In this document: in pieces, positions 35,716 to 44,982 of the stretch
How positions within the stretch are numbered: the stretch's first letter is position 1
Layout: each line of letters starts with the position of its first letter
Assembly (NCBI GenBank): GCA_002284915.1
Contig: CP015606.1
Coordinates: forward strand, 1,364,001 to 1,428,000
DNA from: Actinobacteria bacterium IMCC26077
Lineage (GTDB): Bacteria > Actinomycetota > Actinomycetes > Nanopelagicales > Nanopelagicaceae
Reading direction: 5' to 3'
DNA: 64,000 nt
Program-made: the position numbers and the translations under genes
The notes under the pieces: model-generated
What the model saw: only the letters and a program-made list of their open reading frames with translations
Database searches by the model: none
Told to the model about the DNA's origin: nothing

Positions 35716-36552
35716 ATGAGCGATTCTGCATCTTCGCAGGCTTTATATGGTGGGACCTTCCATCGACGGGTAACAGTTCGAGATTTACAGCGAGCAAAGT
35801 CGAGTGAGCGGTGGCCGATGCTCACCGCGTATGAGCAATACACCGCCGAGATCTTCGATAGTTGCGGAGTTCCTGTTCTCCTCGTTGGCGATAGCGCCGC
35901 GAGCAACTTCCTTGGATACGAAAACACCATTCCCGTCACCATCGATGAGTTGATTCCACTTGCCCGGGCAGTGGTCCGAAGTACCAAGCGAGCGATGGTC
36001 GTTGCAGATCTGCCGTTCGGCTCCTACGAGAGCTCGCCGGAACAAGCATTGGCCAGCGCCACGAGATTTATGAAAGAGAGTGGGGTGCAGGCGGTAAAAC
36101 TTGAAGGGGGCGAACGGGTGCTCCCACAGATTCGAACTCTCGTCGCAGCGGGAATTCCGGCAATGGCGCATATTGGTTTGACCCCACAATCGCTCCATCA
36201 ATTAGGCGGTTATCGAGTGCAAGGGCGCGGTGATGATGGGATCCTTCTGCGAGAGAGTGCGCGCGCGGTTCAAAGCGCTGGCGCATTTGCGGTGGTCTTG
36301 GAACTGATACCTGCCAACCTCGCTGCAGAAATCACCTCTGAACTTACGATCCCCACAATTGGCATCGGCGCCGGTGCTGCCTGTGATGCTCAAGTATTAG
36401 TGTGGAGCGATTTAATGGGATTGGCAGAGAAACCGCCGAAGTTAGCAAAGGTCTATCGCAATCTCCGGAAGGAGATTAGCGATGGAGTTAATGAATGGGC
36501 TCGCGATGTTGCTACAGGTGCATTCCCTGGCCCCGAACAGAGTTTCCAATAA
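35716..36552 (+). CDS. panB: 3-methyl-2-oxobutanoate hydroxymethyltransferase
   Basis: A 278-residue enzyme of pantothenate synthesis, adding a hydroxymethyl group from methylene-THF to 2-oxoisovalerate. Seen: MLTAYEQYTAEIFD near residue 35, VGDSAASNFLGYENT with metal Asp near 57, ADLPFGSYE near 98, KLEGG near 120, MAHIGLTPQSLHQLGGY near 142 and IGIGAGAACDAQVL near 214. AAGGGG six bases before the ATG is the ribosome site. The usual CDGQVL is CDAQVL, a mild change. Confidence 0.94.
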   Translation: MSDSASSQALYGGTFHRRVTVRDLQRAKSSERWPMLTAYEQYTAEIFDSCGVPVLLVGDSAASNFLGYENTIPVTIDELIPLARAVVRSTKRAMVVADLPFGSYESSPEQALASATRFMKESGVQAVKLEGGERVLPQIRTLVAAGIPAMAHIGLTPQSLHQLGGYRVQGRGDDGILLRESARAVQSAGAFAVVLELIPANLAAEITSELTIPTIGIGAGAACDAQVLVWSDLMGLAEKPPKLAKVYRNLRKEISDGVNEWARDVATGAFPGPEQSFQ

Positions 36553-36576
36553 CCCTCGCCAATTAGCCGAGAATTA

Positions 36577-36590
36577 CTGGTAGGTACCAG
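36577..36590 (+). promoter_or_regulatory. palindrome upstream of the MFS gene
   Basis: CTGGTA-GG-TACCAG, a perfect 14-bp inverted repeat, 25 bp before the MFS start and just ahead of a TAGAGT -10-like box (36600-36605). The position suits a repressor operator. Confidence 0.4.
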
Positions 36591-36614
36591 CCTTAGAGAT
36601 AGAGTGGCGCTCTG

Positions 36615-37925
36615 ATGTGGAGCAAAATAAAGGCCCAATTAGCTGCCTCGGCTATCGATATCTCGCTTCTGCGAACCAATCGAAATCTCGCCATCCTCTT
36701 TTACTCGGGGCTCATCTCTCGGATGGGGTCGATGATCACCTACGTCGCGCTCCCCTTCCAAATAAAAGAGTTGACCAATTCCTATCTCGCTGTGGGTTTG
36801 ATGGGCGCGGCGGAATTAATCCCACTAATCATCTTTGGGCTTTATGGCGGAGTCCTCGCCGATGCCTTCGATAGACGAAAGCTCATTATCTTTGGCGAGC
36901 TCTCCGCCTTAGCCCTCTCAGCTTTGCTCCTGTTTAATGCCCAGCTAGCCGAACCGAAACTCTGGCTCCTCTACTTTGTGGCGGCGGCATTCTCTGCCAT
37001 CAATGGTGCGACCAGCCCCAGCTATAACGCCGTAATCCCTCGAATCGTCGCCCACGAAGATCTACCCAAGGCAAGTGCGCTGATGGGTCTTCGCTGGCAA
37101 GTTGCGGTCATCACTGGTCCAGCTGTCGGCGGTTTCATCATCTCCTATTGGGGGGTAAGTACCGGTTACCTCGTCGATGTCATCAGTTACATCCTCTCCC
37201 TCGCACTCCTGGCTCGCCTAACTCCCCTCGCCCGAATCGGCGAACGGAAGACGCCACCATCGATTTCGGCTCTCGTCGATGGAGTCCGGTATGCAGTCAA
37301 ACGTCAGGACTTGATGGGCACCTACCTCATCGATCTCGCTGCAATGTTCTTCGCCATGCCAACGGCGCTCTTTCCATTTTGGGCTGAATCACTCGGTGCA
37401 CCATCGGCGCTGGGTCTTCTCTATTCAGCGGGAACTGTGGGTGCGCTCTTAGTGACGTTAACCAGTGGTTGGACTCTACGCATCTATAACCACGGAAAAG
37501 CCATTATTTATGCCGCTTTAGCATGGGGTCTAGCTATCGCACTTGCCGGCTTAATCGATTCAGTTCCGTGGGTTCTACTCTGTTTGGTGATTGCCGGAGG
37601 CGCTGACCACGTCAGCGTTATCTTCCGCTCAACTATTTGGAATCAAACAATCCCAGATGAACTGCGCGGTCGACTTGCAGGGATCGAAGTGCTTTCGTAC
37701 ACCGTCGGGCCAATTAGCGGACAGCTTCGCGCTGGCGGTATGGCTGCAATTACTGGGCTGCGCGGAGCAATTGTTGGTGGGGGTCTACTCTGCATCGGCG
37801 CAGTCGCGGCAACCTCGGTCTTCCTGCCAAAGTTCCGCAAGTACGACTCTCGAACCGATCCCTACGCGCTCCATGAACGAGAAATTCGCGCTCAGAAGGG
37901 TGTGCAGGACGATTCCGAGAAGTAG
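36615..37925 (+). CDS. MFS transporter (MFS_3/enterobactin-exporter type)
   Basis: A 436-residue membrane protein with about 12 membrane segments. Seen: LRTNRNLAILFYSGLISRMGSMITYVALPFQ near the start, LYGGVLADAFDRRKLI (the loop 2-3 signature) near residue 80, a second half beginning near 215 (YAVKRQDLMGTYLIDLAAM) and DELRGRLAGIEVLSYT near 351. A hydrophilic C-terminal tail of about 35 residues follows. Probably an exporter of small molecules; substrate unknown. No Shine-Dalgarno is visible. Confidence 0.87.
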   Translation: MWSKIKAQLAASAIDISLLRTNRNLAILFYSGLISRMGSMITYVALPFQIKELTNSYLAVGLMGAAELIPLIIFGLYGGVLADAFDRRKLIIFGELSALALSALLLFNAQLAEPKLWLLYFVAAAFSAINGATSPSYNAVIPRIVAHEDLPKASALMGLRWQVAVITGPAVGGFIISYWGVSTGYLVDVISYILSLALLARLTPLARIGERKTPPSISALVDGVRYAVKRQDLMGTYLIDLAAMFFAMPTALFPFWAESLGAPSALGLLYSAGTVGALLVTLTSGWTLRIYNHGKAIIYAALAWGLAIALAGLIDSVPWVLLCLVIAGGADHVSVIFRSTIWNQTIPDELRGRLAGIEVLSYTVGPISGQLRAGGMAAITGLRGAIVGGGLLCIGAVAATSVFLPKFRKYDSRTDPYALHEREIRAQKGVQDDSEK

Positions 37926-38041
37926 GTACTTGACCCCGTCCACAAAGCACGAACGAGGGGAAAAATTCGTGTGCGACACGACACAAAATTTTTAGCTAAA
38001 TGCTGGAACTTCCTCTCAATATAAGGAACGATTCTCTTTAA

Positions 38042-38067
38042 CAGGTCCGGTGACGGATCGGACCCTG
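38042..38067 (+). promoter_or_regulatory. leader hairpin of the histone-like gene
   Basis: GGTCCG and CGGACC pair around a 9-base loop, extended by flanking CA/TG pairs, 17 bases before the GTG start and its AGGAG. It may control translation or mRNA stability of this probably abundant protein. Confidence 0.4.
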
Positions 38068-38083
38068 CTGACAGGAGAAATAC

Positions 38084-38362
38084 GTGGCTGCAGCCAAGAA
38101 GAAAGCAACAAAGCGCACCGCAAAGAAGGCAGCTCCAAAGCGCCGTAAGAAGGCCGCTGCAAAGAAGGCAGCTCCAAAGCGCCGCAAGAAGGCCGCTAAG
38201 AAGACTGCTAAGAAGGCAGCTCCAAAGCGCCGCAAGAAGGCCGCTAAGAAGACTGCTAAGAAGGCAGCTCCAAAGCGCCGCCGTAAGAAAGCAGCTGCTG
38301 CTGCAGGTGCTGCAAAGCCAAAGCGTCGCCGTCGTAAGAAGGCCGCTAAGAAAGCAGCATAA
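38084..38362 (+). CDS. histone H1-like Lys/Arg/Ala-rich repeat protein
   Basis: A 92-residue protein composed almost only of Ala, Lys, Arg, Pro and Thr, with four copies of the unit KKAAPKRR(R)KKAA. It has no globular part and resembles the tails of actinobacterial HU-like proteins and chlamydial Hc1. Such tails bind DNA and compact the nucleoid. GTG start with AGGAG upstream. Clearly coding: the repeats keep frame and codon choice (AAG, GCT, CGC). A stand-alone tail without the HU domain is the odd point. Followed by a strong terminator. Confidence 0.85.
   Translation: MAAAKKKATKRTAKKAAPKRRKKAAAKKAAPKRRKKAAKKTAKKAAPKRRKKAAKKTAKKAAPKRRRKKAAAAAGAAKPKRRRRKKAAKKAA
38123..38280 (+). repeat. tandem repeats inside the histone-like gene
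   Basis: Copies begin at 38123, 38162, 38210 and 38258. The units 38162-38209 and 38210-38257 are identical 48-mers by eye; the first copy is 39 bp and the fourth is partial. Slippage would change the number of repeats in frame (48 = 16 codons). Confidence 0.88.
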
Positions 38363-38383
38363 ATTCCAGCATAAATTACTGGT

Positions 38384-38421
38384 AATTAACCCCCATTGCC
38401 TCACGGCGGTGGGGGTTAATT
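38384..38421. terminator. bidirectional terminator
   Basis: AATTAACCCCCA pairs perfectly with TGGGGGTTAATT around a 14-base loop, lying between the convergent histone-like and MarR genes. The AT ends supply A/T tracts on both strands. Confidence 0.82.
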
Positions 38422-38440
38422 CATTCTCTGATTCTTTGAA

Positions 38441-38923
38441 TTACTTTTCGCAGAGCGAAAGCTCAGAACGCGAAACTGCCTGATTCACTTTGGAAAAAAT
38501 TTTTTCGATCTGTGTGCGTTCGCTGGGATTTAAATGTGCGAGTAAACGTCGCTTGACGCTTGCGCGATAGGTCGGTTCAATCTGCGAAACTTTCTTTGCA
38601 CCACGTGCGGTCAGTACGGCAAAGAGTCCACGCTTATCTTCACTGCACCGAACCCGATCCACCAACCCCTGCTCTTCAAGGACCTTGATGCGGTGGGAGA
38701 GGCGGGAGCGGGAGACCATCGCAAGCTGTGCAAGTTCGCTCATTCGCATTCGCCGCCCCGAAGCCTGACCCAGCTCTGCCAGAAGCTCGTAGTCGGCGAG
38801 CGTGAGGCCAAAGGCGCTCAAATCTTCATCAAGAGCGGCTGTGATGGCCCGAGTTGCGGCGATATAGGCGCGCCACGGTGCCAGCGCCTTGTTAGCGTCG
38901 CTTCTTACCTGGGTGGGAGCCAT
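38441..38923 (-). CDS. MarR-family transcriptional regulator
   Basis: A 160-residue winged-helix regulator. Seen: LTLADYELLAELGQASGRRMRMSELA (helices before the recognition helix), MVSRSRLSHRIKVLEEQGLVDR (recognition helix and wing start, residues 74-95) and the wing RCSEDKRGLFAVLTARG. The ATG at 38923 gives a normal family length; a longer frame would run into the ABC gene. TACCCT six bases before the ATG indicates a leaderless start inside the end of dppF. The ligand is unknown. Confidence 0.9.
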   Translation of the reverse strand: MAPTQVRSDANKALAPWRAYIAATRAITAALDEDLSAFGLTLADYELLAELGQASGRRMRMSELAQLAMVSRSRLSHRIKVLEEQGLVDRVRCSEDKRGLFAVLTARGAKKVSQIEPTYRASVKRRLLAHLNPSERTQIEKIFSKVNQAVSRSELSLCEK

Positions 38924-38929
38924 GAGCTG

Positions 38930-38935
38930 AGGGTA
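38930..38935 (-). promoter_or_regulatory. -10 box of leaderless marR promoter
   Basis: TACCCT on the minus strand, six bases before the ATG at 38923; the same hexamer and spacing as the leuA leader promoter. Confidence 0.6.
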
Positions 38936-38936
38936 T

Positions 38937-39947
38937 CTACTCGGGGTAGTGGCAGGCGACTTCACTCTTATCGACCACCTGTAATACGGGCTCCTCAGAG
39001 AAACATCGAGGTTGCGCTTTCCAGCAGCGCGTGTTGAAGACGCACCCTGTTGGTGGGTTAGCCGGCGATGGGAGATCACCACTCAAAACAATCTGCTCGC
39101 GTGAGCTCTCTAGGACTGGGTCTGGAATCGGTATCGCGGAGAGGAGCGCTTTTGTATAGGGATGATGTGGACGCTGGTAGATCTCTTCAGTGGGAGCAAG
39201 CTCGACAATCTTGCCCAGATACATCACCGCGACCCGATCGGAGATATGTTGGACGACCGAGAGATCATGGGCGATGAAGAGATAAGAGAGGCCAAAATCA
39301 TCTTTTAGGTCATCGAGAAGGTTGACCACCTGGGCCTGGATCGAGACATCAAGTGCCGAAACGGGCTCATCGCAGACGATAAATTCTGGCTTGAGAGCGA
39401 GCGCCCGGGCGATGCCGATTCGCTGCCTCTGACCCCCCGAGAATTCATGCGGGTATCGGTTGTAATGCTCTGGGTTTAGCCCCACCCGTTCCATCAAATC
39501 CTGAACCAACCGTTTCGTCGCCGACCGTCCGGAACTCCCGGTAGCGCCATCTCCCCCAATCGAGGCGAGACCATGGATAGTAAATGCCGCGCCGATAATC
39601 TCTCCCACCGAGTGTCGTGGATTGAGCGATGAGTATGGATCTTGGAAGATGATCTGCATCTTCGTCCGAAGTGGTTTCATCTTACGAGTCGAATAGTTGG
39701 TGATCTCCTCCCCATTAAAACGGATCGCACCGCTGGTTGGTTCATAGAGCTTCAAGATCGTTCGACCTGCGGTGGATTTACCACAACCAGACTCGCCCAC
39801 TAATCCCAACGTCTCACCGCGGCGCAACGTGAACGAGATCCCATTGACCGCTTTATTCTCGCCCTTTACTCGAGCAAAGATGCTATTGCTCGTAATCGGA
39901 AAGAATTTTTGAAGATTGGAGACTTCGAGGATTGGTTCTTCGCTCAC
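38937..39947 (-). CDS. dppF: oligopeptide ABC transporter ATP-binding protein, DppF-like
   Basis: A 336-residue ABC ATPase. Walker [12 protein letters not shown] near residue 57, signature [15 protein letters not shown] near 170 and Walker B EFIVCDEP; the C-terminal peptide-transporter domain has cysteines [16 protein letters not shown]. The GTG at 39947 overlaps the dppD stop by 4 bp (GTGA), preferred over a longer frame. Fifth gene of the peptide importer run on the minus strand. Confidence 0.92.
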   Translation of the reverse strand: MSEEPILEVSNLQKFFPITSNSIFARVKGENKAVNGISFTLRRGETLGLVGESGCGKSTAGRTILKLYEPTSGAIRFNGEEITNYSTRKMKPLRTKMQIIFQDPYSSLNPRHSVGEIIGAAFTIHGLASIGGDGATGSSGRSATKRLVQDLMERVGLNPEHYNRYPHEFSGGQRQRIGIARALALKPEFIVCDEPVSALDVSIQAQVVNLLDDLKDDFGLSYLFIAHDLSVVQHISDRVAVMYLGKIVELAPTEEIYQRPHHPYTKALLSAIPIPDPVLESSREQIVLSGDLPSPANPPTGCVFNTRCWKAQPRCFSEEPVLQVVDKSEVACHYPE

Positions 39948-40954
39948 AGGCTCGCCCCTTCGAGATGGCACCGGGCGAAATGGCCAGGAACATGTTCGGT
40001 AAGTGCCGGCATTGAACTCTCACAGCGACTCGCTCCACCAGAGACTCGGTTGGAGAAAGTGCAGCGGGGAACGAATGCACATCCAGCTGGTAGCGCAATC
40101 AGCGATGGCGGTTGGCCAGCAATCGCACTTAAGCGCTTTCCACTCTCACCTGCTCGTCGATCCATTCGCGGAATGGAGGCGAGCAAGCCATGGGTATATG
40201 GCATTAATGGATTGGCGTAGAGATCTCGGACTGGAGCGCTCTCGACGATCTTTCCGGCATACATGACGTTCACTCGATCTGCCGCCCCTGCTACCACCCC
40301 GAGGTCATGAGTAATCAAGATGATTGCCATCTTTAATTCCTCTTGTAGCTCCCGAAGAAGCTTGAGAATTTGCGCTTGAACGGTGACATCGAGAGCGGTT
40401 GTGGGTTCATCGGCAATCAACAACTCCGGGCTGTTGACCAAAGCCATCGCAATCATCACCCGCTGGCGCATACCACCAGAGAATTGATGTGGGAAAGCCT
40501 TGATTCGCTCGGATGCATCGGGGATACCCACCATATCGAGTAATTCAATGGCACGAGCTTTACTCACTCTCTCATCAACATCGTTATGAACTTGGTGCGC
40601 TTCGATGATCTGATCCCCGATGGAGTAATAAGGATGAAGTGAGGACATCGGGTCTTGGAAGATCATCGCGACGTTCTTACCTCGAATCTGGCGCATCTCT
40701 TCGTCGGCAAGATCAATCAGTTCTACATCTTCATCGCCGCGCTTTATGACCGCGCTCCCGCTAATCCGGGCAGCGCGCTTTGAGAGAAGCCCCATTAACG
40801 CCAAGTTGGTGACCGTCTTTCCGGATCCAGACTCTCCGACTATCGCCAAGGTCTCGCCACGCTCGATTGCAAAAGTTACCCCGTCGACTGCTTTGACCAA
40901 ACCATCGCTCGTCGGAAACTCAACATGCAAGTCGTTAACTTCGAGAAAACTCAT
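39944..40954 (-). CDS. dppD: oligopeptide ABC transporter ATP-binding protein, DppD-like
   Basis: A 336-residue ABC ATPase. Walker [12 protein letters not shown] near residue 40, signature [15 protein letters not shown] near 157 and Walker [13 protein letters not shown]; the C-terminal oligopeptide domain contains [13 protein letters not shown]. It pairs with the DppF-like ATPase to energise the importer. Starts in a 4-bp overlap with dppB (40951-40954). Confidence 0.93.
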   Translation of the reverse strand: MSFLEVNDLHVEFPTSDGLVKAVDGVTFAIERGETLAIVGESGSGKTVTNLALMGLLSKRAARISGSAVIKRGDEDVELIDLADEEMRQIRGKNVAMIFQDPMSSLHPYYSIGDQIIEAHQVHNDVDERVSKARAIELLDMVGIPDASERIKAFPHQFSGGMRQRVMIAMALVNSPELLIADEPTTALDVTVQAQILKLLRELQEELKMAIILITHDLGVVAGAADRVNVMYAGKIVESAPVRDLYANPLMPYTHGLLASIPRMDRRAGESGKRLSAIAGQPPSLIALPAGCAFVPRCTFSNRVSGGASRCESSMPALTEHVPGHFARCHLEGASL

Positions 40955-41958
40955 GCGGCAACTCGCACTCGAGGATCAATAAACGCATAAAGGATGTCCA
41001 CCAAGAGGTTCATGAAGATGACGATAGTTGCAGCCAAAATTGTCGTGGCGACAATAATTGGCAGATCGAAATCAATAACTGCGCCGAGCGATAGTCGACC
41101 GAGCCCTGGGAGATTAAAGACCGCTTCGGTCAAGATGGCACCACCAAGCAATCCGGCAAAATCTAAGCCAGCCATCGTCGTGAGCGGGGCTAGCGCTGCG
41201 CGAAGGGTGTGCTTACGGAGCACCACCTTTTCGCTCAACCCTTTCGCACGAGCGGTGCGGATGAAATCCTCGCTTAACGTTTCAATGACGGCGTTGCGCA
41301 CAAAGCGGGTATACAAGGCCGCATAGGCAAACGCGAGCGTGATCCACGGAAGGATCATGGTGTTTAACCAAGCGAGTGGATTCTCAAAGAGCGGGGTGTA
41401 ATTACCTGACGGGTAGGGCAGGATCCGCCACTTCACCACGACAAAGACCAATAGCAGTAACCCAGTCAGGAAGGTTGGTAACGAGGTGCCGATGAGTACA
41501 AAGATTGTGCTGCCAGTATCTGCAGCTCGCCCTCGGAATCGCGCAGCGAGGATGCCAAGACCCACCCCAATGATCAACCAGAGCACGAGAGCTCCGATAG
41601 CCAGTGAGAGCGTTACAGGCAACGCCTCGATGATGGAATTCGTTACGCAGGCATGCTCTTGATAGGAGTAGCCAAAGCTTGGGGCTGGACAGAAAATAGT
41701 CGCAGCGCCTTCGCCGAAAGTTCGCCCCATGAAGAGCCCTTTGAGAAAGACGAAATACTGTTGCCAGATTGGCAAGTCATATCCAAGCCTTCTGCGGTTC
41801 GCTTCAATAATCGCCGGATTGTTGCAATTCTTGCCACAGGTAAGTGCCGCCGGATCAAAGGGAAGGATGGCAAAGATTAAGTAAACAGCAAAGCTAACTG
41901 CGAGCAGAATCGCCATTGAAATCGCAATTCGTCTTGCTAAATAATTAATCATCTCCAC
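40951..41958 (-). CDS. dppB: oligopeptide ABC transporter permease, DppB-like
   Basis: A 335-residue permease with about six membrane segments. Seen: NYLARRIAISMAILLAVSF at the N-terminus and an EAA-type loop DFIRTARAKGLSEKVVLRKH near residue 232. The extra loop ICPAPSFGYSYQEHACV near 90 is larger than in DppB of enterics. GTG at 41958 or ATG at 41952 are both possible. It follows the binding-protein gene after a 77-bp gap with a strong hairpin. Confidence 0.9.
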   Translation of the reverse strand: MEMINYLARRIAISMAILLAVSFAVYLIFAILPFDPAALTCGKNCNNPAIIEANRRRLGYDLPIWQQYFVFLKGLFMGRTFGEGAATIFCPAPSFGYSYQEHACVTNSIIEALPVTLSLAIGALVLWLIIGVGLGILAARFRGRAADTGSTIFVLIGTSLPTFLTGLLLLVFVVVKWRILPYPSGNYTPLFENPLAWLNTMILPWITLAFAYAALYTRFVRNAVIETLSEDFIRTARAKGLSEKVVLRKHTLRAALAPLTTMAGLDFAGLLGGAILTEAVFNLPGLGRLSLGAVIDFDLPIIVATTILAATIVIFMNLLVDILYAFIDPRVRVAA

Positions 41959-41973
41959 CTGCCCTCATCATTG

Positions 41974-42010
41974 ATGTTGAGGTGAGGGAATTTCTCCCCC
42001 ACCTCAACAT
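41974..42010 (-). terminator. intercistronic hairpin after the peptide-binding-protein gene
   Basis: ATGTTGAGGTG pairs perfectly with CACCTCAACAT (11 bp); GGG and CCC near the loop extend the stem. It lies between the dppA-like stop and dppB. It probably lowers read-through to the membrane genes. Confidence 0.6.
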
Positions 42011-42035
42011 TTGTCTTACTTATATCTGGTCGTAC

Positions 42036-43799
42036 TTATGACTTGATCTTGATGTCACCAAATGATGGTGCACCTTGTGGTTCCCAGAAGAAGACTCCTT
42101 CAAGCTTGGAGCCCCACATCTCTTGGGTCTTCGAGAAGACACCTGGGATAACCCACATTTGATCCATCACATATTGATTGAGCGCAGCCCACTCTTCACC
42201 CTGCTTCTTACGATCAGATTGTGAAAGGTTTGCTTCAGCTCGCTGCTTGAACTCTGCATAGGCAGGGTCCTTGCCCACGTTGGAGAGTGGGAATCCAGCT
42301 CCTTCAAGGAAGAGCTCGGGAATAACAGTCGAGGCATTTGCCCAGTCTGGAGCCCAACCAGCACGAGAGAGATCTCCCTGCTTGGTGGGATCAAGAACCA
42401 CTGCGTAGTACTGACCTGGCTCGATGAAGTTGAACTTCAAGTTGATTCCGGCATTCTTCTTCACCGAATCAATCCAGATAGTTGCTGCCTTCTTATTGGT
42501 ATCGGTATCGCCGACATCGAAGGTAAGTCCAGCGCCAGTTGCCTTAGCAAAGACATCCGGGCAAGCGGTCTTAGCCTCAGCCATCAGCGCCTGTGCCTTC
42601 TCAGCATTTCCCTCTGGCTTGAAGTCTTCTAAACCGGTGACTGGCTTGTAATCAAGACCCATCAGCGGCTTGATCACACCATCGGCAGGATCGCCACCAA
42701 ATGCTGCGCCGCCACCGAGCTGCTGAAGGGCAGCGAAGTCACGTGCGTAGTAGATCGCCTTACGAACCTGAACGCAGGGAACTTTGCCTACGTTCACCGC
42801 GGTGTAGGTGACATATGGGTCGTAGACGTTGAGCGCACGGCCCTTCCACTCTTCCTTCGGTGTGCCATCTTCATTGAAGATGGTTGCCAAGTTGGTCGGG
42901 AGGATTCCATCAAGCGACATTGCAGCTGGTTCAGAATCGTTCAAGATCAACTGATCGCGAACTTCCTCAGCAACGCCGAAGCGAACGACAATCTTGTCTG
43001 GGTACGCGTTTCGGATCGGATCTGAGTCCTTGCTCCAATTCTCGTTACGAACCAAGACCATCTCATCTTTTGGCTTGTACTTCTCGATCTTGTATGGGCC
43101 GGATGAGACAGGTGCGAGATCGTATTGATCTCCAGTGTCCTTAGCCTTAGGAACTGGGCTGAAGGAGAGGTAGGTGACGGTGTAGTTGAAGTCACCAACT
43201 GCTCGGGAGAGGTTGAAGGTAATCGTCTTATTATCTTCGGAGCAGGTCACTGCCTTGTCATAAGCGGCAGTGTCATTTCCATCGGTCTTGTAGGGACCTT
43301 TATAGACAGAGGATCCATCTGCAGCCTTGGGAATATCGAGCATGCTAAGCGCATACGCTGGACCATCGGTAATGACATCTGTAGCGAAGGTTCGCGAGAC
43401 GCCGTACTTAATATCTTCGCAAGTGATATCGCTGCCATCTTCGAATTTCGCGCCGTCTCGGAGGGTGAACTCCCACGTCTTATTGCCATTGGAGGCGCGA
43501 CCGGTATCGGTAGCGAGGTCGGCAACGACCTCTGAACCTGCGGCGCCCTCAGCGCGTGCATATGCAGTGAGGGTTCGGTGCATAAATGAGCCAAACCATG
43601 CGATGTGCTGTCCAGTGTAGTTACGGTTTGGATCAGCGTGAGTCCAGGACTCTGCGTTAGTTAGGAAGGTTAGGGTTCCACCCGCTCCTCCACTAGATGA
43701 TGAGCAACTCACCAGTACTCCAGTGAGTAGCGATAGCGCTACGACACCAGAGAACGCGCGGCGCCCTCTACGGGACGAACCCGTTGTTGTCTTGAACAT
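42036..43799 (-). CDS. dppA: peptide ABC transporter substrate-binding lipoprotein, DppA-like
   Basis: A 587-residue family 5 solute-binding protein. A lipobox LVSC with Cys32 ends a 31-residue signal peptide, followed by a short Ser/Gly linker. Seen: TWEFTLRDGAKFEDGSDITCEDIKYG near residue 105 (the family hallmark region), VSSGPYKIEKYKPKDEMVLVRNENW near 230 and a C-terminal AGWAPDWANAS. The ATG at 43799 has GAGGAGG upstream; a TTG four codons earlier is less likely. It is encoded between dppC and dppB, an unusual gene order. Confidence 0.93.
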   Translation of the reverse strand: MFKTTTGSSRRGRRAFSGVVALSLLTGVLVSCSSSSGGAGGTLTFLTNAESWTHADPNRNYTGQHIAWFGSFMHRTLTAYARAEGAAGSEVVADLATDTGRASNGNKTWEFTLRDGAKFEDGSDITCEDIKYGVSRTFATDVITDGPAYALSMLDIPKAADGSSVYKGPYKTDGNDTAAYDKAVTCSEDNKTITFNLSRAVGDFNYTVTYLSFSPVPKAKDTGDQYDLAPVSSGPYKIEKYKPKDEMVLVRNENWSKDSDPIRNAYPDKIVVRFGVAEEVRDQLILNDSEPAAMSLDGILPTNLATIFNEDGTPKEEWKGRALNVYDPYVTYTAVNVGKVPCVQVRKAIYYARDFAALQQLGGGAAFGGDPADGVIKPLMGLDYKPVTGLEDFKPEGNAEKAQALMAEAKTACPDVFAKATGAGLTFDVGDTDTNKKAATIWIDSVKKNAGINLKFNFIEPGQYYAVVLDPTKQGDLSRAGWAPDWANASTVIPELFLEGAGFPLSNVGKDPAYAEFKQRAEANLSQSDRKKQGEEWAALNQYVMDQMWVIPGVFSKTQEMWGSKLEGVFFWEPQGAPSFGDIKIKS

Positions 43800-43845
43800 A
43801 TTCCTCCTCAACGATGGATATGTAGTTGGTTGGTATTTAGTTATC

Positions 43846-43874
43846 TACCGTTGACTCAGCTGTTGCCAACGGTA
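43846..43874 (-). promoter_or_regulatory. hairpin between dppC and dppA
   Basis: TACCGTTG and CAACGGTA pair perfectly (8 bp) around a 13-base loop, between the dppC stop and the dppA ribosome site. It may be a processing site or weak attenuator. Confidence 0.4.
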
Positions 43875-43882
43875 ATTCTCGA

Positions 43883-44860
43883 TTAACTGACCTCACTTCG
43901 TGGATCGAGCGCATCGCGCACCGCATCGCCAAGTAAGTTGAACGTGAGCACTACCAGGATGAGCGCCAGCGAGGGAATGAAGAAGTACGTGGGATTGCTG
44001 ATCACATATTTGATGGAGTCAGAAATCAACAAGCCCCAGGTGGCATCTGGTGGCTGCACGCCAAGGCCCAGGAATGAGAAGACTGCCTCGGCCGTTAAGT
44101 ATCCGGGCAAAGAGAGTGAGAGGTACACAATCACTACAGTCCAAAGGTTGGGCAGAATCTCCTTGAAGATGATTCTGCGCTGAGAGGCCCCGAGCGCGCG
44201 TGCTGCCATGATGTAATCGCGCTCTCGAATCGATAAGACTTGAGATCTCATGATTCGTGCTAAATATGGCCAGCCAAAGAAGATCAAGATGATGACTAGG
44301 TATGTCATCCGAGCAGAGTTCCCCTCGACCAGCCCCGTTGCCTCTAACCGTTGCACCATAGGCAGACTGAGCGCCACGATCATGAAGAACGCTGGGAAGG
44401 CTAAAAGGAAATCGATGAAGCGACCGAGAGTGGAATCAACCGCGCCGCGGAAGTAGCCCATGATGATGCCCATAATCAAACCGATACCCACTGTGGCAAC
44501 AGTGACGACGAGTGCGACAAAGAATGAGGTTCGCGCTCCGAAAAGGAGTCGAGATAAGAGATCATGACCGATACCAGGTTCAAGACCGAGCGGATGTGCC
44601 CAACTAATTCCATTAAAGCCGCCGGTGGGAAATCCCTGCTTATTCATCAGATCGTTATAACGAGCTCGGGGGTCTAACCCGAATGCGCTCTTCAATAAGG
44701 GAGCAAAAGTCGTCGAGAGAATCAGAAAGGCTGCGATGACCAGGGTAAATATCCCAGTCTTATTTCCGCGGAATCTTCGCCAAGCCAGTTCACGGGGGCT
44801 TCGACCAACGACCGCTGTGGGGAGCTCTTGGCCTGTAATCTCGCTCAACGCCACCCCCAT
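43883..44860 (-). CDS. dppC: oligopeptide ABC transporter permease, DppC-like
   Basis: A 325-residue permease with about six membrane segments. Seen: ELAWRRFRGNKTGIFTLVIAAFLILS near residue 24 (typical DppC start), the loop ARALGASQRRIIFKEILPNLW (EAA-like) near 221 and a C-terminal FNLLGDAVRDALDPR. First gene of the dppC-A-B-D-F run. TATATA near 44910 could be its -10, leaving a leader of about 45 bases, so it is not leaderless. It is divergent from tgt. Confidence 0.91.
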   Translation of the reverse strand: MGVALSEITGQELPTAVVGRSPRELAWRRFRGNKTGIFTLVIAAFLILSTTFAPLLKSAFGLDPRARYNDLMNKQGFPTGGFNGISWAHPLGLEPGIGHDLLSRLLFGARTSFFVALVVTVATVGIGLIMGIIMGYFRGAVDSTLGRFIDFLLAFPAFFMIVALSLPMVQRLEATGLVEGNSARMTYLVIILIFFGWPYLARIMRSQVLSIRERDYIMAARALGASQRRIIFKEILPNLWTVVIVYLSLSLPGYLTAEAVFSFLGLGVQPPDATWGLLISDSIKYVISNPTYFFIPSLALILVVLTFNLLGDAVRDALDPRSEVS

Positions 44861-44982
44861 CAGCTGCTGCCAGCGCTACCAGCCAGTAGAGCGGCAAACC
44901 TACTCCTCTATATAGGGGTATGGCCACCACCTTCATCGCTCCGCCCCCGCCAAAATCGTCTCTTTCGCAGATTTTCTGCCGG

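Noticed and set aside
38123-38280. CRISPR-like regular repeats
   Set aside because: The repeats are directly joined, keep the reading frame and have no spacers; no cas genes are near.
37892-38404. Minus-strand open frame rich in Leu, Ser and Cys
   Set aside because: It is the antisense of the Lys/Ala repeat gene; its composition is that of a mirror, and the sense strand has the ribosome site.
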